Part shown: positions 11,835 to 23,121 of the stretch, in pieces
Layout: every line of letters starts with the position of its first letter
How positions within the stretch are numbered: the first letter of the stretch is position 1
Assembly (NCBI GenBank): GCA_949316235.1
Contig: OX438757.1
Location: forward strand, 14,440,657-14,504,656
Length of the DNA: 64,000 bases
DNA from: Oegoconia quadripuncta
Lineage: Eukaryota; Arthropoda; Insecta; Lepidoptera; Autostichidae
Direction of reading: 5' to 3'
Translations under genes and position numbers: made by a program
The notes under the pieces: model-generated
Told to the model about the DNA's origin: nothing
What the model saw: only the letters and a program-made list of their open reading frames with translations
The model's database searches: none

Positions 11835-12350
11835 ATGCACAACGGGTTAGCACTTGACTTCAATCACACCTGATGTTAAGTGAAGATGAGGCCGAAACTG
11901 ACGATTGACTTGACGACCGATTGGTGTAGTGGATAGTGACCCTATCAGCGAAACCAACGGTTGCGGGTTCGAATCCCGCTACGGGTAAATGTTTGTGTGA
12001 TGAATATGAACATTTATTCCTGAGTCATGGATATTTATATAAATATTTATGTATGTTTATCCGTTATCTAGTATCCATAGTACAAGCTTTGCTTAGTTTG
12101 GGACTAGATGATTGGTTCGAAATATTTATTATTATTTATTAAACTCGAAGGTGACCCGAAAATCCCATATTATTTGGAGGACTGGCTCTCTTATTTCTGA
12201 CAACCGGAACACAACAATGCTGTTTGGTGGTAGACTTAGATAAGATGGTGGTAGCTAGCCAGGCAGGCGGACATTTAAAACGCCCTACCACCAACAAAAC
12301 TGAGTACTAAACATGTACTCCGCTAGAGATAGAACCCGCGACCTCCAATT
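11835..12350 (-). mobile_element. SINE A, itself split by SINE C
   Basis: The 3' end (11835-11900) and the body plus tRNA-like head (12141-12350, B box GATAGAACCC) are in the same orientation. They flank a SINE C of about 240 bp at a point where other SINE A copies are continuous. Confidence 0.8.
11901..12140 (+). mobile_element. SINE C, innermost insertion
   Basis: Starts TTGACGACCGATTGGTGTAG (A box) and has GCGGGTTCGAATCCCGCTAC (B box). The body includes ACAAGCTTTGCTTAGTTTGG and the copy ends in an ATTTATT repeat. A possible 5-base target duplication AAACT flanks it. Confidence 0.8.
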
Positions 12351-13049
12351 CATGTTTTTTGGTGTAAAGTCCCATTGTCGCCTTTTACGGCACTCACGGG
12401 AAGAGACATGTTGGTTCTATTCTTATCTATAAATATACCAACGTTTAATCGTCTCGTTTTAGATTAGAATGGGATCAACCCGCCTCTTCCTGAGGAAGTT
12501 GTAAAATATCCTAAAATGATGACTAAGGGATCGTAATAACAGTAGACCTTCATTCAGATATTACACTACTGATGGACATCAGATTGATGCGAAGCTTCCA
12601 GAGATCATTGATTGTAAACCCGCCTGCCCAGCGTGGAGATTAAGGCAAATCTTGCCATATAGAACTAAGCGCATCGTGCCATGGGAGAGGGTATGTCCAG
12701 ATGTGGAGTTTTAAGGGCTGGTAATTGAGTTTTGACAGACGTGAATCAGTGGCGTGCTTATGGTTTCAAAATAAGACAAACTCGACAATGCTTTTGTGGT
12801 TTTTACACAGCTAGTGAAATTAGAAGGTAACCTAACACGACGTATGAGTTTGACAAGTGCGTATGTTTAAATCAAAGATTTCCTATACTGTTTATAGTCG
12901 AGTATTTTGTAAGGCAAGCCGGGTTTTTAGGCTTATTGAGGGAGCGCCAATGATGTGAATCGTCTACGTCAAAGAGTTTCTGAAGTAACTAGCTGTGAAA
13001 TAACATTTTTGGTACAAAACTCTAACAATGGTATATAATGCTTTCCGCT

Positions 13050-13250
13050 CGCGGCTTCATCTTCTTGGAATAAGTTTATCCCGCGGGAACTACTCACTTT
13101 ATCGGGATAAAAAATAGCCTATGTCTTAATCCAGGGTATATTCTCCCTATATACAAAATTTAATCCAAATCCATCCGTTTCGACGTGATTGAGCAAGAAA
13201 CAAACAAACATCCAAACTTTCACATTTATAATATTAGTTTTTATTTTTTT
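13050..13250 (+). mobile_element. LINE 3' tail (RTE-like)
   Basis: CGCGGGAACTACTCACTTTA, TAAAAAATAGCCTATGT, then CAAACAAACATCCAAACTTT and TTATAATATTAGT. This is the common insect LINE end; an opposite-strand copy is at 43083-43290. Confidence 0.6.
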
Positions 13251-13530
13251 TATTTTTTATTAAATTTATTTGGGTCAACAAACAGTGAAACACAATATGT
13301 ACTTATAACTAACTTACATTAGGTACTTAGATCTAATTGTGCCACCAGCACCGTTAACCACTAATTACTTCAATACATATTGAGAGATGGTATGTAGTCT
13401 GTTAGTATATTTATTATTATTGTAAATTAAATTGATAGTTAAAAATAGTCTCTGTTTATTTAAGTGTACCCTATGCACCTACCATCCACAGAGTTTAATG
13501 ACTTTGTTTTGACAAATTTATACAAATTAC

Positions 13531-13680
13531 TTTAGGGGTTTATAAGTTAAGTTAAAATAACTATCTAACTAAATTCATGAAGTAACTTATAAACCCCTAA
13601 AGTTTTATTATTAATAATAAAATAATAATAAAACTTTAGGGGTTTATAAGTTACTTCATGAATTTAGTTAGATAGTTATT
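13531..13680. repeat. 57-bp perfect inverted repeat (hairpin) with a third partial arm
   Basis: Left arm 13556-13612 and right arm 13624-13680 are exact reverse complements, with an A/T loop of 11 bases. A further partial copy of the right arm's start (TTTAGGGGTTTATAAGTTA) lies at 13531-13549. Perfect arms imply a recent origin. Confidence 0.9.
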
Positions 13681-14029
13681 TTTATACCCACTACAAGTAG
13701 GTACTTAACACTCGTAACGGAAATCTATTTTAATAATGATTAAGATCTCGGTTTTCATGTTTTAACTGCAATTAATAATTATGATCCGACATTTTTATAT
13801 ATAGAAAAAAATATTTTATGCATCGTTGGTTTCGTTGGTTTGGATATGTTCTCATCCACTTAGATACTATAAATTAAAAATTTAGAAAACCTTCGAGAAA
13901 ACAAACTATTATTAAAACAAACCAACTGTTAAAAACTATGTATCTTCGAAAACGGCTTAACCGATTTCCATCTAACATGGCTGAGAACCTATCCCTGAGT
14001 TTAATCCCAACTAATAATATAATAAATAG

Positions 14030-14248
14030 AAAGGTCGCTGGTTCGAATCCCGCTAGGGACATGTCTGTATGATGAATATGGACATGTGTATCCGAGTTAT
14101 GAATGTTTTCATTTATAATAAGTATTTATTTACAAAAGAAAATTTATTTATGTAGTATATCAACCATCTGGTATCCACAACAGTTGCTTAAAGTGAAACT
14201 AGATGGCATTGTGTGCATGTCCAAGGATATTTATTTATTTCTTATAGT
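14030..14248 (+). mobile_element. SINE B, head-truncated
   Basis: Begins at the B box (GGTCGCTGGTTCGAATCCCG). The body has CAACCATCTGGTATCCACAA and AACTAGATGGCATTGTGTGC, and the end is an ATTTATTT tail. A 62-residue minus frame here is a shadow. Confidence 0.8.
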
Positions 14249-14254
14249 ATATGC

Positions 14255-14690
14255 GAAAGTTGTAATGTGAAAGTTTATGTATGTAGGTACGTATGTTTGT
14301 TACCTCCCACGCCTAAACGTCTGGACGGATATGGATGAAATTTGGTTGGTAGACAGATTAGGACCCGGATTAACATATAGGCAAATTTTTTTGGTGTACC
14401 GATTTTGATGAAATGGTTCACGCGTACGAAGTCGCGGACAACAGTTAGTCTTAAATATAATACTCAAATGGGGTCACACGTTACTGAGATACATCTTCAC
14501 AAAGACACACAACACAACACCTGTCGTTTTTCGTCGGCGGTTAAAAAGCAATACTAACGAAAATTTATTTCCGAAAATATTTTCGTTTTTTTTTATGATT
14601 AACTGGATACGCGTTTGACCACCATCTCACTTGATGGGAAGTGACGATGTGGCCAAAGATGAAACACGCGATCTCGATATGAAGACTAAC
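14255..14690 (+). mobile_element. LINE-tail relic and a short lepidopteran repeat
   Basis: 14255-14460 has GGATATGGATGAAATTTGGT and a TACGAAGTCGCGGACAACAG end, typical of LINE tails. 14600-14690 (GCGTTTGACCACCATCTCAC.TGATGG.AAGTGACGATGTGG) resembles 60700-60760. Confidence 0.5.
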
Positions 14691-15619
14691 TCAATCGAGG
14701 ACGGTAGAGAAGAGATTGGTGGATAAGAATGGAGTGAAGAAAGTGGAGTAGGAGGAGGAGTCAGGAAATGAGTAAGTGGAACGAAGCAGACACTTGAAAT
14801 TCAAATTATTAAAGCACTGGGGGCGTTTAAAAAAATAATTAAAAATTTCGTTACTTTTTTAAATATTAAAGTGATACAGCACAAGGATATTCGTTCTTTT
14901 TTGTTTTGTGGAGTAAAGATAAAACTTTTACTACCGAGACGTGAAGTTTATATTCGCTATCCACTTGAGTCTCGCGCGGGTTAAGCGCTTTGAATATGAA
15001 AAAGAATGGCAAACAATGAAACTGTCATCTAGTACCGCCATGTGACCTAATATATACATATATATATATATTTTGAAGTCTGAGTAGCCACAGACGTCTA
15101 AAAACAGTTACGAGTAACTTCAAAAGAATTTTTAAGAACATAAAAAAATGTGTAGTCATTCCAAACGTTGTACAAAAAGTATACACTTAAATATTAAAAA
15201 AAAAAACTTTTTGTTAGTTTGTATTTCACGCGTTAAATAAATTAGCCGTCTTAAAATAAAAGGTCGCAACTAAAAAAGGCTTAAGTACGAACGAAACGAT
15301 TAGTCAGGATTATTATCAAAACCATTATGTTCTTTTCTTATTTTTTTAAGTGCATCATATATGACGACATGTCATACCTACAACTTACATTTCAAAAGCC
15401 TCATTAAACTTGGTGCATGTGTCTGTTTTTAGGGTTCTGTGTCAGAACAAATCAGAGCCGAACTGAGGCAATCCATCCTTCCATTGAAAGAAAATTTAAA
15501 CTTTTATAGTTTGTGTACCGTTTAGATCCAAAAATAAGTATTGTTTGATGTCGGCAACAAGACGACGCAGAACGGTGTCTATACTTGAAAAGCGCCAGCA
15601 ACAATTTTTTTTGTTTTTT

Positions 15620-15850
15620 CATAATATGCATGCTCACTATGGGCCCCATAAGAAGGCCCAAGGTCACCCAAAGGGCAATGGAGAGAGCTATTTTCGGTGT
15701 GTCCCTGAGGGATCAAATCAGAAATGAGGAGATCCGCATGAGAACCAACCAAATGCCAAACTTAAGTGGCATTGGGCGGGGCACATTGCTCGTAGGACCA
15801 ACGGCCGTTGGGACGGAAAGGTTCTCGAGTGGCGACCACGCACCGTAAGA
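15620..15850 (+). mobile_element. RTE-type LINE reverse-transcriptase C-terminal remnant
   Basis: Two frames together read LTMGPIRRPKVTQRAMERAI then FGVSLRDQIRNEEIR, followed after a frame change by LKWHWAGHIARRTNGRW and KVLEWRPRT. This is the characteristic C-terminal region of lepidopteran RTE-like reverse transcriptases. It is broken by at least one frameshift and truncated at both ends, so it is not expressed as an enzyme. Confidence 0.75.
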
Positions 15851-16445
15851 CGCAATTCTTGAACGCTAAGCATTTGTAAGAAACGCAAGTACCTATATAT
15901 TTTACCAAATAAGAAAAAAAACTCAATTTATGGGTATTTCTTTTAATTCAAAACATTTAGGGAAATTATCGTTACAAAATATCGTTACAATAATTTCTCA
16001 TTTTTATTTCTTAAGCAATGTAGCTTGACGACATTTTCAGCTAAAAACACATGCATCTTTAATTTTTTATCCCTCAATAAGTTAACTGGGTTTAACAAAA
16101 GTCTACTTAATTAAATATAATTATTGTTATTAAGACACAAATTAATAATGGGGTTTACTAAAAAAATCTTGACTAAGCTATAATTTTTTTTAGCTTAGTT
16201 ATTCAAAATGACATCTTTAATATACATCTTTAAGATAGCAACTAAATAGCAACAAGCCGGTTCTAAATTATGCCCAGCTAAACTAGTTTTTTACCGAATT
16301 TTCCCTGAGCTATTTGTCCGGATAAAGGCTGGATACATACAACGCCGGCAAACACTTAACATCCGTTGTTTATCGTCGCGGGTTAAAAAGGGGTATATAA
16401 TCCTTTTGTTATTTGAGATATATTTTTCTCGTGTTGCGTTGACAG

Positions 16446-16602
16446 GTAACGACTACCCCAGAAGTCCACCGACCACAGGGATTCCGCTGCCTCCACCCAC
16501 AGTGGCGGCCACTCCCCCGCCCCCGCCGCCACCTCCACCTTTCCCCAGCGAGCAGCCAGCAGTGGACATCAGCACTGAGGCTCGACCTGTATTACTCAAT
16601 AG
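16446..16602 (+). CDS. Chemosensory protein gene, proline-rich extension exon
   Basis: The acceptor GACAG precedes 16446 and the donor AG|GTAAGT follows 16602. The split codon from the previous exon (G + GT) gives Gly, and the exon ends in phase 2. The translation starts NDYPRSPPTTGIPLPPP, has an uninterrupted run of nine prolines near its middle, and ends STEARPVLLNR. It is low-complexity, with no cysteine and no hydrophobic core, so it is expected to be disordered. G+C content is far above the flanking intron, which supports it as a real exon. It continues the chemosensory protein frame beyond the usual end of the family. The function of the tail is unknown; polyproline could be a docking or spacer segment. 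Possible alternative: alternative splicing leaves this exon out in some transcripts. Confidence 0.8.
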
Positions 16603-16804
16603 GTAAGTGGTTACATAGCATTATACTACAACTTGACCGTTTGGTTTCCAGCACTCATCAGCTTAAAACCACTGACTGTCAGGGGGCCACTGTCTGACAC
16701 ACATCCACCAATACACATGTGCGCGGTGGATTATGGCCCATACATTCTCCCAGTGAGATGAGGCTGTGGGGATGTGTAAGGCTGTTTTCGTCACTAAAGC
16801 TGTT

Positions 16805-17069
16805 TGACGACCTGTTTGGTATAGTGGTTAAAAATTCTAACGGCTATACCAAAAGGTCGCGGGTTCGAATTCCGCTAGGGGCATATATTTGTATGATGAA
16901 TACAGACATGTGTTCCCGAGTTATGGATGTTTTTCATTTATTTATTTATTTACAAAAAAAATGAATGTAATTGTGTAGTTTATCAACCATCTGGTATCCA
17001 TAATACAAGCCTAGATGCTTAGTGTGGAAGTAGATGCTGCTGTGTGTATGTCCAAAGATAAAAAAAAAG
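16805..17069 (+). mobile_element. SINE B, full length
   Basis: Head GACGACCTGTTTGGTATAGT (A box) and GCGGGTTCGAATTCCGCTAG (B box). The body has TTATCAACCATCTGGTATCC and the end is A-rich. Confidence 0.85.
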
Positions 17070-17084
17070 AGAGTTTTGAATGGC

Positions 17085-17180
17085 AATTTTTTTTTTTTAT
17101 TATATTTCGGACACTTACACCTAAGCAAAGCTTGTACTATAGATACTTGATAACGGATAAACACACATAAATAAAAAACT
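17085..17180 (-). mobile_element. SINE C 3' fragment
   Basis: TTTCGGACACTTACACC then AAGCAAAGCTTGTACTATAG, the reverse complement of the SINE C 3' half. Confidence 0.7.
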
Positions 17181-17444
17181 TTTGTAGCTGAAAGACCGAT
17201 CTACCTTTGCTTGAAAATTAGACTTCAGTGTTGTCAAAGGGTTTAGAACAAGAGAGCGAATACAAAAAGTGTGGCACCTATCCGGGGGTTACCCAACTAG
17301 TGCAGCTGTGATTGTAAAAATCTGGTATGCTAGGTAAATGATATATAGAAGTTATTGTGCTAGATATTGTTTTGTCTTATAATAAGACAACTAAGGAACT
17401 TTCTGCCATACAACATATATCTCCGCCTGTCACGTCTGTCGTGG

Positions 17445-17535
17445 TGAATCGTGAATGTTGTTTCAAGCATTAAACTTTTAATATTGGCAACACCGAAACG
17501 CTTATTTTTGGGATATCTTTGACCACCCAATTTGA
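17445..17535 (-). repeat. Repeat G fragment
   Basis: Reverse complement of the family G start: GGGTGGTCAAAGATATCCCA and AAAATAAGCGTTTCGGTGTT. Confidence 0.65.
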
Positions 17536-17956
17536 AGTAAATATCAATTATATTACTTTATTCATATTTATTTAAAATTTGTTTATAAAACATTAGACGA
17601 TTCATTTCATATTGGTTGAAATGCTACAGAACTTGCATAATATATTATGCCAACACGCCCTTGGCTGGTATTTTTTCCTAATATGTTATATTAATCTAAC
17701 ATCATCCATTCTAAATGTATTTTCGAAGTGATATGACAAAGACTAAGTATTATTTTTCGAAATTAGAGGGTCTTTGCCGGTAATAATTGATGGGTACCTA
17801 CCTAATTATTTTTGTAATGTGTGGTTATTTGTTTAAAAAAAAAAACGTTTGCAATTTAAATTGATGACGGTGATGTGTTCTTTTACAGTTTCTTTTTTTA
17901 CCAAAATCCAGCTGCTCCAAGTTCGCAATTACACGGTCAATATGTTTTTTCATATA

Positions 17957-18402
17957 CACAAGATGTTTTCATTTATAATAAGTATTTATTTCCAAAAAAA
18001 ATGTATTTAGGTAATTTATCAACCATCTGGTATCCACAACACAAGCCTATAGTTAAATAAATATAAATAATAAATAAATATCTTTGTACATACACACAGC
18101 GCCATCTAGTTCCACACTAAGCAACTAGGCTTGTATTATAGATACCAGATGGTTGATAAACTACACAAATACATATTTTTTTTGTAAATAAATACATATA
18201 TAAATGAAAAACATCCATAACTCGGGAACACATGTCTGTATTCATCATTCAAAAATATGCCCCTAGCGGGATTCGAACCCGCGACCTTTTGGGGTATAGC
18301 AGCAAAGTTTCTAACCACTACACCAAACAGGTCGTCGTATAGTTGCTTATTGTGGAACTAGATGGCGCTGAGTGTATGGCTAAGGATATTTATTTATTTA
18401 TT
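17957..18402 (+). mobile_element. SINE B (host copy) split by another SINE B
   Basis: 17957-18054 and 18338-18402 are the two parts of one plus-strand SINE B. The first part ends CACAAGCCTATAGTT and the second resumes TATAGTTGCTTATTGTGGAA. The 7-base duplication TATAGTT (18048-18054 and 18338-18344) marks the insertion site. Confidence 0.85.
18055..18337 (-). mobile_element. SINE B, minus-strand insertion with 7-bp target duplication
   Basis: A complete copy: tRNA-like head at the right (GGTCGTCG end; B box GGGATTCGAACCC) and A/T-rich tail at the left. Flanked by TATAGTT on both sides. Confidence 0.88.
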
Positions 18403-18433
18403 AATATGTTATAATTCATCACAATCGTATCCT

Positions 18434-18680
18434 GACGACCGAACGGTGTAGTGGATAATGACCCAGTTAGCGAATCCCGCTAGGGGCACATGTTTGTATG
18501 ACGAATACAGACATGTGTTCCCGAGTTACGGATGTTTTTCATTTATTTATGTATTTATTTACAAAAAAAATGTATTTGTGTAGTTTATCAACCATCTGGT
18601 ATCCATAATACAAGCCTAGTTGCTTAGTGTAAAACTAGATGGCGCTGTGTGTATGTGCAAAGATTATTATTAAAAAAAAC
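18434..18680 (+). mobile_element. Chimeric SINE: C-type head, B-type body
   Basis: The head GACGACCGAACGGTGTAGTG + GATAATGACCC matches family C. The rest (GAATACAGACATGTGTTCCC, CAACCATCTGGTATCCATAA) matches family B. The B box GGTTCGA is deleted; only AGCGAATCCCGCTAGG remains. Confidence 0.7.
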
Positions 18681-19668
18681 ATCCATATACATAACCGGCT
18701 CGTTCGTATGCCAAACTATCTGTTGCTTCTGTAATAGACATGGAATCTTTTTATTCAGTGCCACAATACATTAGACAAATTTTAGAATAATGCCCAATAT
18801 AATTGTAGACGTGAAAGAGCTTGCTGGTTCAGTTAACGCTGCAAACGCTGCAAACGCTGAACACGCTTACAACACTGATAATTCTGCCAATGCCTCAAGT
18901 GGAAAGTGACGATCAGTTTAAAACAGAAATTCGGAAATAAATAATTATGAGGGTGGTAGCAGTATTGGTTATTTATTATATAATATGTACCTAGTAATAT
19001 ATATAAATTGTACTTTCGTTAGAAAAGCGTGCTGGGTTAGGTTAGTTACTTATTAATATTGTGTTAGTGATGTATGTATGTAAATAAAACTTAAAAAATA
19101 ATTTTTAGTCATAGTTTATCAGACACCGGACACGGACAACTAAGAACAGAAAGTTTGTGGTGGTAGATTATTCCAGCACTTAGTCGCCGTGTATCTAAAA
19201 GAATCCCCCTGAAAGCTGCTGTCCTATGATAAGGGCAGTCAAGGGGAAATGTAACTTCTGCCACAATGTCTTAGTCTCCACTTTAATTCAAAACAAGCAA
19301 GGACAGACTGCACTGCGACAGATGTTGCTTAATTACACGAATAAAAAAAAAACTTTATTGGGCATAAATGCGACTGCGCCACGGGCGCTTCAATATAACC
19401 AATCAATCATATTAAATCTTAATATCCATATACGATATTTGCCAGTAATGATTAATATGTTGTAGGAAAACCTTTATTTTAGACGTTGCTTGTTATGTAC
19501 GCTAAATACTTGGGTAAGTCTGTGATATCATCATCAGGATAATGCTTGGTAAATCCAGCCAGACATATTTTCCCTATTTTAAAATTAGCGTTGACTAATC
19601 CAACAGGTGATATAATATATTATACAAGATTTGTAAGATGGTTTATGAATACATTTATTTTCTTTTAC

Positions 19669-19962
19669 CTCAATCACACCTGATGTTAAGTGAAGATGAG
19701 GTCGAAGGTGGAAGCGTAGTAACCCGGAAACCCCAACACATTTGGAGGACTGGCTATCTTATCTCTGACAACCGGAACACAACAATGCTATTAACATTGC
19801 TGCTTGGCGGCAGATTTCGATAAGATGGTGGTAGCTAGCCAGGCGGACATTTAAAATGCCCTACCACCAACCAATACTTAAACATGTACCCCGCTGGGGA
19901 TCGAACCTGCGACCTCCGAATCGTAAACCCAATGTTGTTTACATTGAGCCACGGAGGCGGTT
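19669..19962 (-). mobile_element. SINE A, near full length
   Basis: Runs from the 3' CTCAATCACACCTGATG through the body to the tRNA-like head (B box GGGATCGAACC, head GAGCCACGGAGGCGG). Confidence 0.88.
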
Positions 19963-20659
19963 ACATGTTAGTGTAAAATGAATGTTTGTCTGTATGTATC
20001 GACTAAACCACCCTGTATCAAATGGCATTTAAATTATTATACGGATAACTATAATATGTTAGACTAAATAGTGTTTATTATAAACAAAATTAAATATTAA
20101 TTAGTTAATTACCACAAATGTTCCAATATTACGAAATCGTTAATGAATTAAATACTTACTATTCGTAATAACACGATGTCGCGGCAAAGGAATGTAGAAA
20201 TTCTACAAACAGCTTGACCTATTTTGACAATAAATGAATGAGCTACACAGGGTGTAAATTTAAATACTTCTAAGCTAGCGCGTGGTGTTACTTGAGTACA
20301 TTTGTAAAATATTAGAAAAACAATATTGAAGAATATATTAATAAAACGTACCAAAAGAAATACTCTTTCACATTAAAAATATTCCGAAGCATACAATTTC
20401 TTGGTTGAAACTTGGTTGCAATGTACTCATCTCACGTAACACTATACGTAGCTCATGGTTTATAAGTACTGAAACACTCTGTATAACATACGATCGACCA
20501 CATTGTAACAGATCCTTCTGAAATAACTAAAGGTATTTTACAAGGTGGTTTAGTTGGACTACAGACATACATTATTAAGGAGTCAAATTGAAAAATCAAG
20601 GACTTGGGATTTCAGAAATTTTGAAAAAAGGATCAACTTATCTATAGAAGTTATCAATC

Positions 20660-20803
20660 TAGGCCCGTGTTAATAAACCGTTCTCAAGATTGAGATAACC
20701 TTAATTTGACTCTTGAGAATCTGTTGCATTTTATCACGGTATCCAAAAAATTGTATTGACGCGATCTCAATCTCAAGATCGATTTATTAATACGGCCCCT
20801 GAA
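20660..20803. mobile_element. Short MITE-like element
   Basis: The ends GGCCCGTGTTAATAAACC and GATTTATTAATACGGCCCC are inverted repeats. The interior has repeated TCTCAAGA / TCTTGAGA words. A related but diverged sequence lies at 51000-51182. Confidence 0.6.
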
Positions 20804-20901
20804 CCCTACTCAACAAAAAGTGTAGTGAGTAATGATCTAAACAAAAGCATTATTACAAAATTTACGCCCAAATATACTATTTCACTTGCGAGTGGCTGAC
20901 A

Positions 20902-21088
20902 TCAGAGGGCGGAGTGTAAGTTTTGTTTCGACTGAACTTTACTACCGCGTTCACGTTTACGTCAAGATTTGTATGGAGAAATGTGCAGCGCCTCTAGCGG
21001 ATAGTTTGCAAAACGATTTTTTTCACAGGGACTTTTTTCGTAAACGCGAACGCGATGGTAAAGTTAAAAACTTACACTTCGCACACTG
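20902..21088. mobile_element. MITE (family M), about 190 bp
   Basis: The ends CAGAGGGCGGAGTGTAAG and (complement) CAGTGTGCGAAGTGTAAG are imperfect inverted repeats, with a further matching inner block (TTTACTACCGCGTTCACGTT). A second copy lies at 55863-56062. CAG-type ends suggest a hAT relative; no clear target duplication was found. Confidence 0.65.
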
Positions 21089-21269
21089 AACTAGGAAAGT
21101 CCTGTTTTTCAGATTGTCAGGCCTCCACCCATGTGTCGCAGGTATTAACTATGTTATATTGATACATACCTAATTACAATCAAATATAATTTAAAAGTGT
21201 AAACAATTATAACATAATAAGTATGAAAGATATGGTAATACTTGATAAAGCTGACCGCTCGCTGCTAGA

Positions 21270-21571
21270 TTAGAGTTTTTTTTTTATATGAGAGGTCGGC
21301 AATCGAGCATGCCGGTCACCTGATGGAAAGCAATCACCGTCTCCCATGGACACCCGCAACACCAAAAGGGTCACAGATGCGTTGCCGGCCTTTAAGGAAG
21401 GTGTAGGCTCGTTTCTTGAAGGTTCCAATGTCGTACTCGTTCGGGAATACCGCTGCAGGAAGTCCGTTCCACAGAGTGGTCGTACGTGGTAGGAATGTTC
21501 TTGAGAAACGTACAGTGGTAGACTTCCACTCATCCAGTTTGAGTTTGAACGATCCGGTTTTTCCATACATT
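21270..21571 (-). mobile_element. Non-LTR retrotransposon 3' end (family N), truncated
   Basis: The minus frame reads [20 protein letters not shown] then [31 protein letters not shown] and VHGRR*. The RT-xLWNxLPxxxFP-x-YD pattern is the usual C-terminus of insect LINE ORF2. The 3' end carries a poly(A) (T10 on plus). Nearly identical to 50700-50999, so the family moved recently. Confidence 0.8.
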
Positions 21572-21576
21572 TATGA

Positions 21577-21670
21577 CTTAGCGCTTGGCTTCAATCACAC
21601 CTGATGTTAAGTGAAGATGAGGCCAAAGATGGAAGCAAGCTCACCCGGTATCCCTAACTTATTTGCGGGG
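21577..21670 (-). mobile_element. SINE A 3' fragment
   Basis: TCAATCACACCTGATGTTAA through CACCCGGTATCCC, adjoining the truncated LINE. Confidence 0.65.
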
Positions 21671-22011
21671 CTATATTTGAAACCGCTGTACGGCGTAACA
21701 AGACCAAGAAAAGCATTTTAAGCCGAACAGATTAGCTGATGTTTTTCTTGGTGTTGTTACGCCGTAATACAGCGTGTTCACATTACAATAGGTCTTACAT
21801 CAGTATTGTTTCAATTTGATAATCACATAGATAAACGTTATTCCGTTTCGAGTTGCACGCAACAATCGGCGCGTACTGGTTCACGATATGGGGTCATAGA
21901 TTTAACTAATAGCTATGAAAATGTTGGAAACACCTGTAATACTATGAGTGTTGTTAATTATTGTAATTCTGTTGTGGTTTGAGCTGTCAAATGAAATTCC
22001 TCTCTCTTACC

Positions 22012-22495
22012 TAGGGTTGCCAGATGGTATCCTAACGGAGGTAATGTCCTCTTTTTTGTGTGTATCTATGTGCTCCTTTTGGTGTAGTCAAAGTAAAAAA
22101 TGCTTTATTTTATAGGTACACAGGGTACACTTTACATTTTTTAAGCTACTGCTTGTTCAAAATACAATTTTCCCCTGAGAAGAACAAGCAAGAAACTCGA
22201 GGGGTTGCTCTTTTATATGCCGTCTTTATTACATCTTTAATGCATGCCGATAATTCCGTATGTACGCTGTTCAAAGAAATGGACAATGCGCAGTGATCAA
22301 AAAAGTAAGAAAGTAAAATCGTTTATTCTAACATAATATAATTTAAAAAACATACAATGTGATGCAAAAGACCAAGAAATATATATAAATTATAAAGGAA
22401 AGCACATTCAATTGTGTAAGTTCTCCTATTTATTAGAACAACTTGGTTTTAGGGCCTTCAGCCTTCCTTTTTGAAATTATAATCTGGCAACCCTA
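22012..22495. mobile_element. hAT-type MITE with 8-bp target duplication
   Basis: The terminal inverted repeats TAGGGTTGCCAGAT are identical at both ends. The 8-base direct repeats CTCTTACC (22004-22011 and 22496-22503) flank the 484-bp element. TAGGG-type ends with 8-bp duplications are diagnostic of hAT elements. It has no transposase and contains a LINE fragment. Confidence 0.88.
22078..22220 (-). mobile_element. Family K LINE 3' UTR inside the hAT MITE
   Basis: AAAAAATGCTTTATTTTATA, CACAGGGTACACTTTACATT and CTCGAGGGGTTGCTCTTTTA are the complement of the family K 3' end. Confidence 0.75.
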
Positions 22496-23121
22496 CTCTT
22501 ACCGCCATATTCAATTTTCACGACCTCTGTGGTGTAATTTTTCGCATCGTAGTCACGTAAAGATCCTGTGTTTAGTTATTCTGCTGGGAGAATTTTAGGA
22601 AATAAACTTTCTCTTGGGCCTCGGGTAAGACTGATGTGAAAGTGGTTAGGCAAATGAAGATGAGGATTTCCTTTTTATGCCTAATAGAAAGCATTTAATA
22701 AATGTAAAAAAAATTAAGACAGATTGACTCGTGAGTATTCGTTGCTTAACTGAGATTTTCAAGTTATCTTTTGAGATATTCAATTATTCATAATATTTAG
22801 TATTTTGAAATTAACTATTTAAGTACCTATTTTAAAACCAAAAACCCGACAGCATACTCGTATATAGGCCGTGCTGCACATATTAACTTATGTTTATTAA
22901 CTTTTTTATAACGGATCACATATATAATATGTATAGATCGGAGACCGCTCTCGCGCGACGGCGACGGTCCGAGCTCTCTCCCGAATGAGTATCTATTCCA
23001 CATTTAAAAGCATTTCTTTTTAAAACAACGCGCCCTCATCCACGGCCAGCATCACACCTCACGATCCCAAGTGTTCTCCTTGGACCGTCGCCATAGTACC
23101 GTATCACCAAGTTTATAGTCT

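Larger units (their letters stand above)
11687..12425 (+). repeat. Repeat G interrupted by SINE A (outer layer of a triple nest)
   Basis: The 5' part (11687-11834) ends in GCCATCGCCGTTAAAATC. The family resumes at 12351 with TTTTTTGGTGTAAAGTCCCA and CACTCACGGGAAGAG. The intact copies at 1180 and 6250 have these parts contiguous, so 11835-12350 is an insertion. Confidence 0.75.

Noticed and set aside
19226..19465. 79-codon plus open frame (MIRAVKGKCNFCHNVL..)
   Set aside because: A CNFC motif is present but no paired zinc ligands, no splice context, and A+T-rich continuation; treated as chance.
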